From the NCBI GenBank assembly GCA_903813345.2, contig CAIIXF020000012.1:10560432-10624431 (forward strand): a DNA stretch of 64,000 nucleotides, in the 5' to 3' direction. Both the position numbers and the translations under genes were made by a program. Positions 53,701 through 62,585 of this stretch are shown piece by piece. How positions within the stretch are numbered: the stretch's first letter is position 1; each line of letters opens with the position of its first letter. Source of the stretch: Owenia fusiformis (lineage: Eukaryota > Annelida > Polychaeta > Sabellida > Oweniidae). The notes under the pieces were generated by a model. It did not search any database, was not told where the DNA came from, and saw only the letters and a list, made by a program, of their open reading frames with translations.

Positions 53701-56700
53701 ACAATGACATTTCAGGCAACTTTCCGATGGTTAATGCCAAACAGTGCCTAATAATCGTCAAAACCCGTAATTTTGAAGTCAAAAAAAGAAAAAAAGCTGA
53801 TTCAGCATTATTTTTTAGTTTCTCCCGATCAGATCCTTATGGGCCATCGTCCAATAAACATTTTACGTCACATATCTCTCATTCTGAGAGGTTTTGAGCC
53901 AAATAATAGCAGTTTTAGTAATTTCTTATGTTGCTAATAGGGACAATTCCACAGATAAATGCTGTAATGTAATCCAATGTGAAAATATTGAAATCTTTTG
54001 ATTGATTATGAAAAAACGAGGATTTTCGGTTCATAACCCCATATACCACGGGATAGCTCCATATGTCCCCTTTCAAATCAAAACAAAAATTGCATAGAAC
54101 ACCCATTGAGAAAAAAAGATATGACTGCTTTTTCTGCCATCTATCCGAATTTTAAACAATTTTCAATAGATTTCAAACTCAAGACCACCGTCACAAAAAG
54201 TCAAATATTTGAAGTGAACCGAATCATTTCGCCATACTTTTTGTAAAATTATATACACACGAGATAAACAAAATAAAATATAAAATCTGTACATTTTCAC
54301 TGGTGATTGCACTGATAAATATTGATTTCAATCAACCATCATCCCGATTTTAAATTTAGATTTTTTGTCTTCTACCTTTTCACTAGCGCCATCTGTGGAG
54401 TTATGCCTAATAGTGCCATGGTTCGATGATTTTTGGTGAAAAATGATATTTTTATGAAAGAATGAAGAGTTTCAAGATTGTTTGTGCAGTTTAAGAATGA
54501 TATATAGACAATTGGGCATTTTATGGGTACTTAACTAACCTTGGGGTGGTTCGAATTTAGGCCAAAAATTTTTCTTGAGAATTCAACATTTCTACATTTA
54601 AATGGTTACATTAACTCGGATCTATAAAATTGAGCTTCCAAAGAGTCGAGCAAACTTATTTATATTGATCAAAGTGTTTTATTGGCAAAAATCACTGGAC
54701 CATGACACATTAATTTGGCCAATTTTTGGGCAAAATTAGCCAAAAGCTGACTAAATTAGTCAGTTTTCACTGGTTTTCTACTGTTTAACTTCTTCTTAAA
54801 TCAAAATTATAGATTAATTTTGGCTAATTAGATACCATTCATGAAATTATTCCCAATTGTAGCCTTAAAAGATCAAATTCAGCCATTTATTTTGTTCAAA
54901 TATGTTGACATCCCTCGGAAAAATTAGGCTGAGAAATTCTGACATCTAAAAATGTTACAATACATCCTTTACCAAGCAAAATATGGCAAAAAATATTCAA
55001 TACTTTATATGACAGTTCGCAGGCCTACAAACAATGACATTTCAGGCAACTTTCCGATGGTTAATGCCAAACAGTGCCTAATAATCGTCAAAACCCGTAA
55101 TTTTGAAGTCAAAAAAAGAAAAAAAGCTGATTCAGCATTATTTTTTAGTTTCTCCCGATCAGATCCTTATGGGCCATCGTCCAATAAACATTTTACGTCA
55201 CATATCTCTCATTCTGAGAGGTTTTGAGCCAAATAATAGCAGTTTTAGTAATTTCTTATGTTGCTAATAGGGACAATTCCACAGATAAATGCTGTAATGT
55301 AATCCAATGTGAAAATATTGAAATCTTTTGATTGATTATGAAAAAACGAGGATTTTCGGTTCATAACCCCATATACCACGGGATAGCTCCATATGTCCCC
55401 TTTCAAATCAAAACAAAAATTGCATAGAACACCCATTGAGAAAAAAAAGATATGACTGCTTTTTCTGCCATCTATCCGAATTTTAAACAATTTTCAATAG
55501 ATTTCAAACTCAAGACCACCGTCACAAAAAGTCAAATATTTGAAGTGAACCGAATCATTTCGCCATACTTTTTGTAAAATTATATACACACGAGATAAAC
55601 AAAATAAAATATAAAATCTGTACATTTTCACTGGTGATTGCACTGATAAATATTGATTTCAATCAACCATCATCCCGATTTTAAATTTAGATTTTTTGTC
55701 TTCTACCTTTTCACTAGCGCCATCTGTGGAGTTATGCCTAATAGTGCCATGGTTCGATGATTTTTGGTGAAAAATGATATTTTTATGAAAGAATGAAGAG
55801 TTTCAAGATTGTTTGTGCAGTTTAAGAATGATATATAGACAATTGGGCATTTTATGGGTACTTAACTAACCTTGGGGTGGTTCGAATTTAGGCCAAAAAT
55901 TTTTCTTGAGAATTCAACATTTCTACATTTAAATGGTTACATTAACTCGGATCTATAAAATTGAGCTTCCAAAGAGTCGAGCAAACTTATTTATATTGAT
56001 CAAAGTGTTTTATTGGCAAAAATCACTGGACCATGACACATTAATTTGGCCAATTTTTGGGCAAAATTAGCCAAAAGCTGACTAAATTAGTCAGTTTTCA
56101 CTGGTTTTCTACTGTTTAACTTCTTCTTAAATCAAAATTATAGATTAATTTTGGCTAATTAGATACCATTCATGAAATTATTCCCAATTGTAGCCTTAAA
56201 AGATCAAATTCAGCCATTTATTTTGTTCAAATATGTTGACATCCCTCGGAAAAATTAGGCTGAGAAATTCTGACATCTAAAAATGTTACAATACATCCTT
56301 TACCAAGCAAAATATGGCAAAAAATATTCAATACTTTATATGACAGTTCGCAGGCCTACAAACAATGACATTTCAGGCAACTTTCCGATGGTTAATGCCA
56401 AACAGTGCCTAATAATCGTCAAAACCCGTAATTTTGAAGTCAAAAAAAGAAAAAAAGCTGATTCAGCATTATTTTTTAGTTTCTCCCGATCAGATCCTTA
56501 TGGGCCATCGTCCAATAAACATTTTACGTCACATATCTCTCATTCTGAGAGGTTTTGAGCCAAATAATAGCAGTTTTAGTAATTTCTTATGTTGCTAATA
56601 GGGACAATTCCACAGATAAATGCTGTAATGTAATCCAATGTGAAAATATTGAAATCTTTTGATTGATTATGAAAAAACGAGGATTTTCGGTTCATAACCC

Positions 56701-59700
56701 CATATACCACGGGATAGCTCCATATGTCCCCTTTCAAATCAAAACAAAAATTGCATAGAACACCCATTGAGAAAAAAAGATATGACTGCTTTTTCTGCCA
56801 TCTATCCGAATTTTAAACAATTTTCAATAGATTTCAAACTCAAGACCACCGTCACAAAAAGTCAAATATTTGAAGTGAACCGAATCATTTCGCCATACTT
56901 TTTGTAAAATTATATACACACGAGATAAACAAAATAAAATATAAAATCTGTACATTTTCACTGGTGATTGCACTGATAAATATTGATTTCAATCAACCAT
57001 CATCCCGATTTTAAATTTAGATTTTTTGTCTTCTACCTTTTCACTAGCGCCATCTGTGGAGTTATGCCTAATAGTGCCATGGTTCGATGATTTTTGGTGA
57101 AAAATGATATTTTTATGAAAGAATGAAGAGTTTCAAGATTGTTTGTGCAGTTTAAGAATGATATATAGACAATTGGGCATTTTATGGGTACTTAACTAAC
57201 CTTGGGGTGGTTCGAATTTAGGCCAAAAATTTTTCTTGAGAATTCAACATTTCTACATTTAAATGGTTACATTAACTCGGATCTATAAAATTGAGCTTCC
57301 AAAGAGTCGAGCAAACTTATTTATATTGATCAAAGTGTTTTATTGGCAAAAATCACTGGACCATGACACATTAATTTGGCCAATTTTTGGGCAAAATTAG
57401 CCAAAAGCTGACTAAATTAGTCAGTTTTCACTGGTTTTCTACTGTTTAACTTCTTCTTAAATCAAAATTATAGATTAATTTTGGCTAATTAGATACCATT
57501 CATGAAATTATTCCCAATTGTAGCCTTAAAAGATCAAATTCAGCCATTTATTTTGTTCAAATATGTTGACATCCCTCGGAAAAATTAGGCTGAGAAATTC
57601 TGACATCTAAAAATGTTACAATACATCCTTTACCAAGCAAAATATGGCAAAAAATATTCAATACTTTATATGACAGTTCGCAGGCCTACAAACAATGACA
57701 TTTCAGGCAACTTTCCGATGGTTAATGCCAAACAGTGCCTAATAATCGTCAAAACCCGTAATTTTGAAGTCAAAAAAAGAAAAAAAGCTGATTCAGCATT
57801 ATTTTTTAGTTTCTCCCGATCAGATCCTTATGGGCCATCGTCCAATAAACATTTTACGTCACATATCTCTCATTCTGAGAGGTTTTGAGCCAAATAATAG
57901 CAGTTTTAGTAATTTCTTATGTTGCTAATAGGGACAATTCCACAGATAAATGCTGTAATGTAATCCAATGTGAAAATATTGAAATCTTTTGATTGATTAT
58001 GAAAAAACGAGGATTTTCGGTTCATAACCCCATATACCACGGGATAGCTCCATATGTCCCCTTTCAAATCAAAACAAAAATTGCATAGAACACCCATTGA
58101 GAAAAAAAAGATATGACTGCTTTTTCTGCCATCTATCCGAATTTTAAACAATTTTCAATAGATTTCAAACTCAAGACCACCGTCACAAAAAGTCAAATAT
58201 TTGAAGTGAACCGAATCATTTCGCCATACTTTTTGTAAAATTATATACACACGAGATAAACAAAATAAAATATAAAATCTGTACATTTTCACTGGTGATT
58301 GCACTGATAAATATTGATTTCAATCAACCATCATCCCGATTTTAAATTTAGATTTTTTGTCTTCTACCTTTTCACTAGCGCCATCTGTGGAGTTATGCCT
58401 AATAGTGCCATGGTTCGATGATTTTTGGTGAAAAATGATATTTTTATGAAAGAATGAAGAGTTTCAAGATTGTTTGTGCAGTTTAAGAATGATATATAGA
58501 CAATTGGGCATTTTATGGGTACTTAACTAACCTTGGGGTGGTTCGAATTTAGGCCAAAAATTTTTCTTGAGAATTCAACATTTCTACATTTAAATGGTTA
58601 CATTAACTCGGATCTATAAAATTGAGCTTCCAAAGAGTCGAGCAAACTTATTTATATTGATCAAAGTGTTTTATTGGCAAAAATCACTGGACCATGACAC
58701 ATTAATTTGGCCAATTTTTGGGCAAAATTAGCCAAAAGCTGACTAAATTAGTCAGTTTTCACTGGTTTTCTACTGTTTAACTTCTTCTTAAATCAAAATT
58801 ATAGATTAATTTTGGCTAATTAGATACCATTCATGAAATTATTCCCAATTGTAGCCTTAAAAGATCAAATTCAGCCATTTATTTTGTTCAAATATGTTGA
58901 CATCCCTCGGAAAAATTAGGCTGAGAAATTCTGACATCTAAAAATGTTACAATACATCCTTTACCAAGCAAAATATGGCAAAAAATATTCAATACTTTAT
59001 ATGACAGTTCGCAGGCCTACAAACAATGACATTTCAGGCAACTTTCCGATGGTTAATGCCAAACAGTGCCTAATAATCGTCAAAACCCGTAATTTTGAAG
59101 TCAAAAAAAGAAAAAAAGCTGATTCAGCATTATTTTTTAGTTTCTCCCGATCAGATCCTTATGGGCCATCGTCCAATAAACATTTTACGTCACATATCTC
59201 TCATTCTGAGAGGTTTTGAGCCAAATAATAGCAGTTTTAGTAATTTCTTATGTTGCTAATAGGGACAATTCCACAGATAAATGCTGTAATGTAATCCAAT
59301 GTGAAAATATTGAAATCTTTTGATTGATTATGAAAAAACGAGGATTTTCGGTTCATAACCCCATATACCACGGGATAGCTCCATATGTCCCCTTTCAAAT
59401 CAAAACAAAAATTGCATAGAACACCCATTGAGAAAAAAAAGATATGACTGCTTTTTCTGCCATCTATCCGAATTTTAAACAATTTTCAATAGATTTCAAA
59501 CTCAAGACCACCGTCACAAAAAGTCAAATATTTGAAGTGAACCGAATCATTTCGCCATACTTTTTGTAAAATTATATACACACGAGATAAACAAAATAAA
59601 ATATAAAATCTGTACATTTTCACTGGTGATTGCACTGATAAATATTGATTTCAATCAACCATCATCCCGATTTTAAATTTAGATTTTTTGTCTTCTACCT

Positions 59701-62324
59701 TTTCACTAGCGCCATCTGTGGAGTTATGCCGGTAAGATTTCCCGATGGTAGATCCACTGCCATATCCGCAGCAGTTTCTTCCTTTCATATATTTACCTTT
59801 ATGTATGCAACTAGATATGCAATTTAGTCCAAACCTACTCGTATGGCCATTTATCCCATTTTGTATTACAACAGTAGATAGATTACAAGATTGGCATAAG
59901 AGTATGTGTTGATTTAATGTTCTGCTAAAACCACACTAATGAAATTTGTCTCTGATGGTTAAGAAAACATCAAAATAACTGTAGACATAGATTTAGATTG
60001 GGACTTTATCCTTACATTAGTGACATGACAAGTACCCTGGATAACATCATTGCTATAAGTACCAATTGAGTAACTCGCACCTCCTTCATTTTGACAACCA
60101 AGAGCCTTAAATGAATAACATGTTACAGCCTGTTAATGTTTGAAGCTTAGTTTTGTTTTTCAATAAAATAGTTCAGAGATTTATGATAAACTTCTGAATC
60201 ATGAATTCTTTTAAATAGCGAAACATAAATTGGATTTTACACGTACTCAAAAGTGGAACTTCCGGTTGCTAAACTAATACACATACTGCCTTCAATCAGA
60301 GGAAAGGTCAACTTGATTTGCCTTATATGGACATAGAATGGGAGCATTTGTATAAAAGTTTTTATTGAGCATCCCTCGTATGTTTTAAATGATTGAAATA
60401 AAAGTTGGTATTTGCAGGGCATGGAAAACTGATATACAAGGCGCAAAGAAGGGCAAGCTGTATGGTCGTACAATTGCTATCAAAGATAACATTGCAGTTG
60501 CCGGGGTCCCAATGTCAAACGGTGGTAAAATATTCCAAGGCTTCGTACCCGAATTTGATGCAACTGTTGTAACTAGAGTACTGGATGCAGGTTAAAACTG
60601 TTTTTCTACATTTTTTCAGTATTTTCAATTTCAAAACATAAGTGTTATAGTAGGAATTTAAAAAAGGATTGAAAACTAGTTTATCCGAGTTTTTTCAACA
60701 GTGAAATGATCATATGTTAATAGGTAATGGTAATATTTTTGCATTTTGTCATCAAATAACATTAAAATTGATGAACGTAAACGGAAATATCTTGATAGAA
60801 TGAAGGGACGCCAGGCTATGATTTGGTTGGCTTTTATTGCGTTCTTTTCTGAGGCTATCATTTCCAATTTTCATTTGTTGAGAAATGTTTAAAATAATTT
60901 TGGCCAAACAGACAATAAAAATAGATATTAAAGGGCATTAATATTGGAGAAATGATGAATCTTAAGTTAAAACTTAATAAACATACATGAAATATTTTGA
61001 TTGAATGATAGGGTCTTGATCTAACATTCAATATATCCTTCCATAGGTGGTAGAATCACTGGGAAAAGTCAGTGCGAAGATTTAACATGTGATGGCAGTA
61101 GCTTCCACTCTACCCCACCTGTCACAAACCCAGCTGATCCTACCATATCCTCGGGAGGTTCCAGTTCAGGTTCCGGAGCCTTGGTAAGGAACATCACACC
61201 ATGGCTTGCATTTATATCAGTCATTAAAGTATTTGAACCTTGGAAAGAGAGAGTATTGGGAAAACATTTTTACACAGTAATGAAACTAATTATTAGAACG
61301 CTGACATGACTATTTCCAGGTTGCCAATGGACAAGTAGATCTATCATTGGGTGGTGACACAGCAGGGTCGATAAGAGTGCCAGCGAGCTTGTGTGGAATT
61401 ATCGGCCTCAAACCTACATATGGACTTGTACCCTGTAGTGGTGCATGCTACTTGGAACCTACACTCGATCACCTTGGTCCAATGGCTCGAACAGTGGACG
61501 ATTGTGCCCTGTTACTCGAGGTCTTGGCTGGATATGACGGATTTGATTCAAGGTCCTTAACTGATCAAGCAGTTCCAGAATATTCCAAATTGGTAAGTCC
61601 ACATAGTAAGTCGAATCGAAAGTAAACAAAGCGACGAATGGGAATCCAAAATCGGAACTTAAAAGTTTCTTAAATTAAATACCTTTTTGATCCTTTATGG
61701 ATTTCATAAATCTTCTAACTATTTTTGTAGATGGAGCTGGGAATTGCTGGGATGAAGGTTGGCTTTGTTAAAGAAGGGTTTGAAGGTTGCGAGAATGACG
61801 TAATAGATGTTGTCAAGGCAACAACTGATGTCCTCCGTAACGCTGGAGCAACTGTTGAAGAATTATCTCTACCCATGCACAAAGACGGTAAAGGGAAAAA
61901 TCGTTTTGCTTAAGCCTGAGATGGTCCCAAACATAAACTAGGATAAATTGAATAAAAGCGTATGTGCCTCATTCAAAGTGTGTAGTTCTTAAGTGAAATA
62001 TTAGAAATTAAGACATTAGAAAACTGTAAAACAGATCAACAATTGGTTGTCAAAAAATTGAATCTTCACAATAAGCTATATCGAGTTATTACCAGCATTA
62101 ATGGACTAATTTATCCAGATGTTAAGATAAAGGTCTTAAGTTTTTGTGGGTACAATGAAAGTCACCCAGTCTTAAATCTTGCAGAAGTTGCTTAACTGAG
62201 ATGAAGCATGTTGCAAAGGCTCATTTTTTAAACCACGCTGAATATACATGAAGTTATATTTCTGTTTTAGCGGTTTGCTTGTTCTCTGTTCTCTGCGAAG
62301 GGGTTTATATCAAGTTGTTTATGG
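2634..62324 (+). CDS. Amidase gene 2 (amidase-signature hydrolase), seven exons visible, probably disrupted
   Basis: The predicted product is an amidase-signature hydrolase using a Ser-cisSer-Lys triad. The exons are 2634-2772, 3035-3161, 60418-60590, 61047-61183, 61320-61592, 61731-61887 and 62271-62324. They join in phases 1, 2, 1, 0, 0, 1 and leave phase 1 open for the next exon. The triad is Lys111 (AIKDNI), Ser185 (first Ser of GGSSSGSGA) and Ser209 (GGDTAGSIR); the 24-residue Ser-Ser spacing equals that of fatty-acid amide hydrolase. Adding exons like those of paralog 1 predicts about 512 residues. Three oddities stand out: an in-frame TAG at codon 64 in exon 2, a 57-kb intron 2 filled by satellite, and a rebuilt donor after exon 2. 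Everything from exon 3 on looks intact. The substrate is unknown. It is either a young pseudogene or a gene with one sequencing error. Confidence 0.82.
2831..2902 (+). pseudogene. tRNA-Met-like pseudogene or head of a tRNA-derived SINE
   Basis: This 72-base stretch in intron 1 follows the pattern of an elongator tRNA-Met. It has the A-box-like TAGCTCAGTTGATAGA, the anticodon-arm string CAGTCTCA and the B-box GGTTCGATCC, with a T5 run (2917-2921) as a possible pol III terminator. The fold is degraded: only about five of seven acceptor pairs form (two are G-U), the D stem has one mismatch, and the T loop is one base short. The anticodon position reads CAG instead of CAT. I see no poly(A) or clear SINE body, so pseudogene and SINE fragment are both open. 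A working tRNA is unlikely. Confidence 0.6.
3035..3161 (+). CDS. Amidase gene 2, exon 2, carrying an in-frame stop
   Basis: After the acceptor TTTTTCTAG (3026-3034), G from exon 1 plus AA gives Glu, then [16 protein letters not shown], stop, [24 protein letters not shown]. The [10 protein letters not shown] and DNPNNAW strings are the family's region just before the catalytic domain, and the reading continues on both sides of the stop. TAG lies at 3085-3087 (codon 64), where relatives usually have Glu or a similar residue, so one base change would explain it. The exon ends at 3161 in phase 2 (TG), and exon 3's first G restores Trp. The donor is GTGGGA, formed where the satellite begins, rather than the usual GTAAGA. 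Confidence 0.8.
3085..3087 (+). other. Premature in-frame stop codon in exon 2
   Basis: TAG interrupts a frame that is clearly amidase on both sides (YQRVSELV before, [12 protein letters not shown] after). Using this TAG itself as an alternative acceptor would start an exon at 3088 in a phase that does not fit exon 1. The stop would leave a 63-residue product with no catalytic residue. Confidence 0.8.
3164..3632 (+). mobile_element. Module A, first copy: MITE-like element with terminal inverted repeats
   Basis: This 469-bp module begins GGGACAATTCCACAGAT and ends ATCTGTGGAGTTATGCC. The two ends are inverted repeats with 14 of 17 matches, including nine perfect bases (TCCACAGAT). Inside the array each A sits between TAATA repeats, whereas B-B junctions have a single TAATA. 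That is what insertion of A into a B-B junction with a 5-bp target duplication would leave; 6 bp (TAATAG) is possible if A starts one base later. At the array's outer edges A is flanked by GGT instead. There is no transposase. It is probably a MITE; the superfamily is uncertain because the two flank lengths disagree. Confidence 0.72.
3633..4494 (+). repeat. Module B, first copy (862 bp; 857-bp satellite monomer)
   Basis: B starts TAATAGTGCCATGG and ends GTTGCTAATA. On its own it makes head-to-tail B-B junctions with an 857-bp step, which suggests it was a simple satellite before A joined. It is AT-rich with A and T runs. A 91-codon frame (4177-4452 in this copy) is repeated in every B, but its composition follows base content, no family is recognised and no start context is evident, so I do not call it a gene. 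Two back-to-back inverted repeats lie at 3939-3988. Confidence 0.85.
3939..3988. repeat. Paired hairpin/palindrome inside module B (first copy)
   Basis: TTTGGCCAATTTT (3939-3951) pairs with AAAATTAGCCAAA (3957-3969) with one mismatch around the loop TGGGC. Directly after it, CTGACTAA-A-TTAGTCAG (3972-3988) is a perfect palindrome with a one-base centre. The pair recurs in all 45 B copies. Confidence 0.75.
11619..13337 (+). repeat. B-B block 1 (A module absent between two B copies)
   Basis: Two B modules share one TAATA at 12476-12480, with no A between them. The first B carries the A-to-G variant at 11654. Confidence 0.93.
16468..18186 (+). repeat. B-B block 2
   Basis: Two B modules join at TAATA 17325-17329. 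Neither carries the G variant seen in four other blocks, so this junction may have a separate history. Confidence 0.93.
21317..23892 (+). repeat. B-B-B block 3, the only triple
   Basis: Three B modules run in a row with junctions at 22174 and 23031. The first has a private A-to-G change at 21551 and the third carries the A-to-T variant at 23191. Confidence 0.93.
24362..26080 (+). repeat. B-B block 4
   Basis: The junction is at 25219. The second B carries the A-to-T variant at 25379, as the last B of the preceding triple does at 23191, 2188 bp earlier. This suggests local duplication of a B-A-B segment. Confidence 0.93.
34535..36253 (+). repeat. B-B block 5
   Basis: The junction is at 35392. 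The first B carries the G variant at 34570, as in blocks 1, 6 and 7. Confidence 0.93.
40716..42434 (+). repeat. B-B block 6
   Basis: The junction is at 41573. The first B carries the G variant at 40751. Confidence 0.93.
44235..45953 (+). repeat. B-B block 7
   Basis: The junction is at 45092. The first B carries the G variant at 44270. After this block the array is regular BA (ten pairs) up to its right end. Confidence 0.93.
59262..59730 (+). mobile_element. Module A, terminal copy, defines the right edge of the array
   Basis: This is a full-length A ending exactly at ATCTGTGGAGTTATGCC. Everywhere inside the array this end is followed by TAATAG; here it is followed by GGTAAGATTT, unique sequence. 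The array therefore ends at the A terminus, as it begins with one at 3164. Confidence 0.88.
59731..59737 (+). other. Orphaned ancestral splice donor and right-hand target copy
   Basis: GGTAAGA follows the last A module directly. Its first three bases repeat the GGT (3161-3163) just before the first A. Removing the array and one GGT gives GCATG|GTAAGA at the end of exon 2, a near-consensus donor in the right phase. I infer that this is the original 5' splice site, displaced 56.6 kb. Confidence 0.7.
59734..60417 (+). other. Unique remainder of intron 2
   Basis: This is AT-rich intron sequence between the satellite and exon 3, ending in the acceptor TTTGCAG (60411-60417). I see no gene, tRNA or repeat in it. 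Confidence 0.65.
60418..60590 (+). CDS. Amidase gene 2, exon 3 (catalytic Lys)
   Basis: The first G completes Trp89, then [58 protein letters not shown]. The general-base lysine of the triad is in AIKDNI (codon 60482-60484, residue 111). The strings [21 protein letters not shown] and [13 protein letters not shown] are hallmarks of the start of the amidase catalytic domain. The exon ends in phase 1 before GTTAAA. An upstream ATG at 60389 lies in the intron and is not the start. Confidence 0.92.
60591..61046 (+). other. Intron 3 of amidase gene 2
   Basis: The intron runs from GTTAAA to CCATAG (61041-61046), phase 1. It is AT-rich, with no gene or repeat recognised. A minus-strand frame at 60676-60867 is a chance frame. 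Confidence 0.85.
61047..61183 (+). CDS. Amidase gene 2, exon 4 (cis-Ser, Gly/Ser-rich signature)
   Basis: The exon reads [46 protein letters not shown]. It carries the first half of the amidase signature: the Gly/Ser-rich loop GGSSSGSGA, whose first Ser (codon 61160-61162, residue 185) is the expected bridging cis-serine. The G-K-x-x-CED stretch before it is also typical. The exon ends in phase 0 before GTAAGG. Confidence 0.93.
61184..61319 (+). other. Intron 4 of amidase gene 2
   Basis: The intron runs from GTAAGG to TTTCCAG (61313-61319), phase 0 and 136 bp. It splits the amidase signature between the two catalytic serines. Confidence 0.88.
61320..61592 (+). CDS. Amidase gene 2, exon 5 (nucleophilic Ser)
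   Basis: The exon reads [60 protein letters not shown] and [13 protein letters not shown]. The nucleophile is the Ser of GGDTAGSIR (codon 61368-61370, residue 209). [15 protein letters not shown] and the later [25 protein letters not shown] are diagnostic of the family. The frame is open throughout 91 codons. The exon ends SKL in phase 0 before GTAAGT. Confidence 0.94.
61593..61730 (+). other. Intron 5 of amidase gene 2
   Basis: The intron runs from GTAAGT to TTTTTGTAG (61722-61730), phase 0 and 138 bp. Confidence 0.86.
61731..61887 (+). CDS. Amidase gene 2, exon 6
   Basis: The exon reads [52 protein letters not shown]. This fits the family's post-signature segment: G-x-K-(V/I)-G-x-x-x-E-G-F, a helix that runs along the domain, then [12 protein letters not shown]. 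The leading ATG is a splice-phase-0 methionine, not a start. The exon ends in phase 1 (G at 61887) before GTAAAG. Confidence 0.9.
61888..62270 (+). other. Intron 6 of amidase gene 2
   Basis: The intron runs from GTAAAG to TCTGTTTTAG (62261-62270), phase 1. It is AT-rich, and nothing else is recognised. Confidence 0.78.
62271..62324 (+). CDS. Amidase gene 2, exon 7 (54-bp micro-exon)
   Basis: The exon lies between the acceptor TCTGTTTTAG and the donor GTAAGA. G from exon 6 plus CG gives Ala, then [17 protein letters not shown] and a final G in phase 1. Relatives have a W-x-x-I-x-x-EG-x-x-x-x-M-x-G stretch here. The open phase fits the first bases of the penultimate exon of paralog 1 (63), which would continue GGGMGKGFYPN. 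The matching phases on both sides and the good splice sites support it despite its small size. The last two exons are not seen before 64000. Confidence 0.8.
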
Positions 62325-62392
62325 GTAAGAAATTTAACTAGACTTTGGAAATTGAACAAGTTCAATTTCAGACTCCAGATCTAGACTTTTTT

Positions 62393-62472
62393 TAAGCCCA
62401 GTCATCTCGAATAAGCCGAGTCATCCAGAATAAACTGAGTCATCCAGAATAAGCCGAGTCATCCAAAATAAG
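62393..62472 (+). repeat. 19-bp minisatellite, about four copies
   Basis: The unit is AGTCATCCAGAATAAGCCG, with starts at 62400, 62419, 62438 and 62457 (last partial) and a fragment before the first. Units differ by one to three bases. Confidence 0.88.
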
Positions 62473-62585
62473 ATGGATGGGAACGATAGGATAGAATAGG
62501 AAAGAAGGATAGGATAGGAGAGAAAAGGAAAGATAGGATAGGAAGGAAGGATAGGATCAGACAGGATAGGAAGGAAGGACGGATG
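62473..62585 (+). repeat. Purine-rich GGATA/GGAA tract 1
   Basis: This is an irregular run of GGATAGGA and GGAAGGAA words, almost free of pyrimidines except T in GATA. It directly precedes dispersed-repeat copy 1. Confidence 0.88.

Larger units (their letters stand above)
3164..59730. repeat. 56.6-kb two-module satellite array, A(BA)n with B-B variants
   Basis: The array consists of module A (469 bp) and module B (862 bp including TAATA at both ends). An A+B pair gives a 1331-bp period. Where two B modules touch they share one TAATA, giving an 857-bp step. I count 38 A and 45 B copies, with eight B-B junctions (TAATA at 12476, 17325, 22174, 23031, 25219, 35392, 41573 and 45092). These counts and five 1-bp deletions reproduce the array length exactly. 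Copies are nearly identical. Differences seen: A to G at 8992, 11654, 34570, 40751 and 44270; A to T at 23191, 25379, 28040 and 39545; a 7-A instead of 8-A run in the A modules starting 20849, 26081, 53940 and 56601; a lost T near 15003; single changes at 18551, 21551 and 43328. The array is AT-rich and non-coding. Short reading frames recur in every copy only because the copies are identical. Confidence 0.97.
3162..60417 (+). other. Giant intron 2 of amidase gene 2 (about 57.3 kb)
   Basis: The intron is bounded by GTGGGA (3162-3167) and TTTGCAG (60411-60417). Exon 2 ends TG and exon 3 starts G, giving Trp and the reading [12 protein letters not shown], which fits the family. Nearly all of it (3164-59730) is satellite. 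The other introns of this gene that are complete in the window are 136-456 bp. Confidence 0.78.

Noticed and set aside
3164-59730. CRISPR-like or gene-family array
   Set aside because: Units are 857 and 1331 bp, with no short repeat-spacer pattern and no coding content; the context is an animal-type intron.
3164-59730. Whole array as an assembly artefact
   Set aside because: Irregular B-B spacing and several position-specific variants argue for real long-read sequence, though the exact copy number may be off.
60389-60417. ATG at 60389 as an alternative start for a short amidase
   Set aside because: It sits before a good acceptor (TTTGCAG) and the codons before 60418 do not resemble the family, whereas exon 2 supplies the expected sequence in phase.
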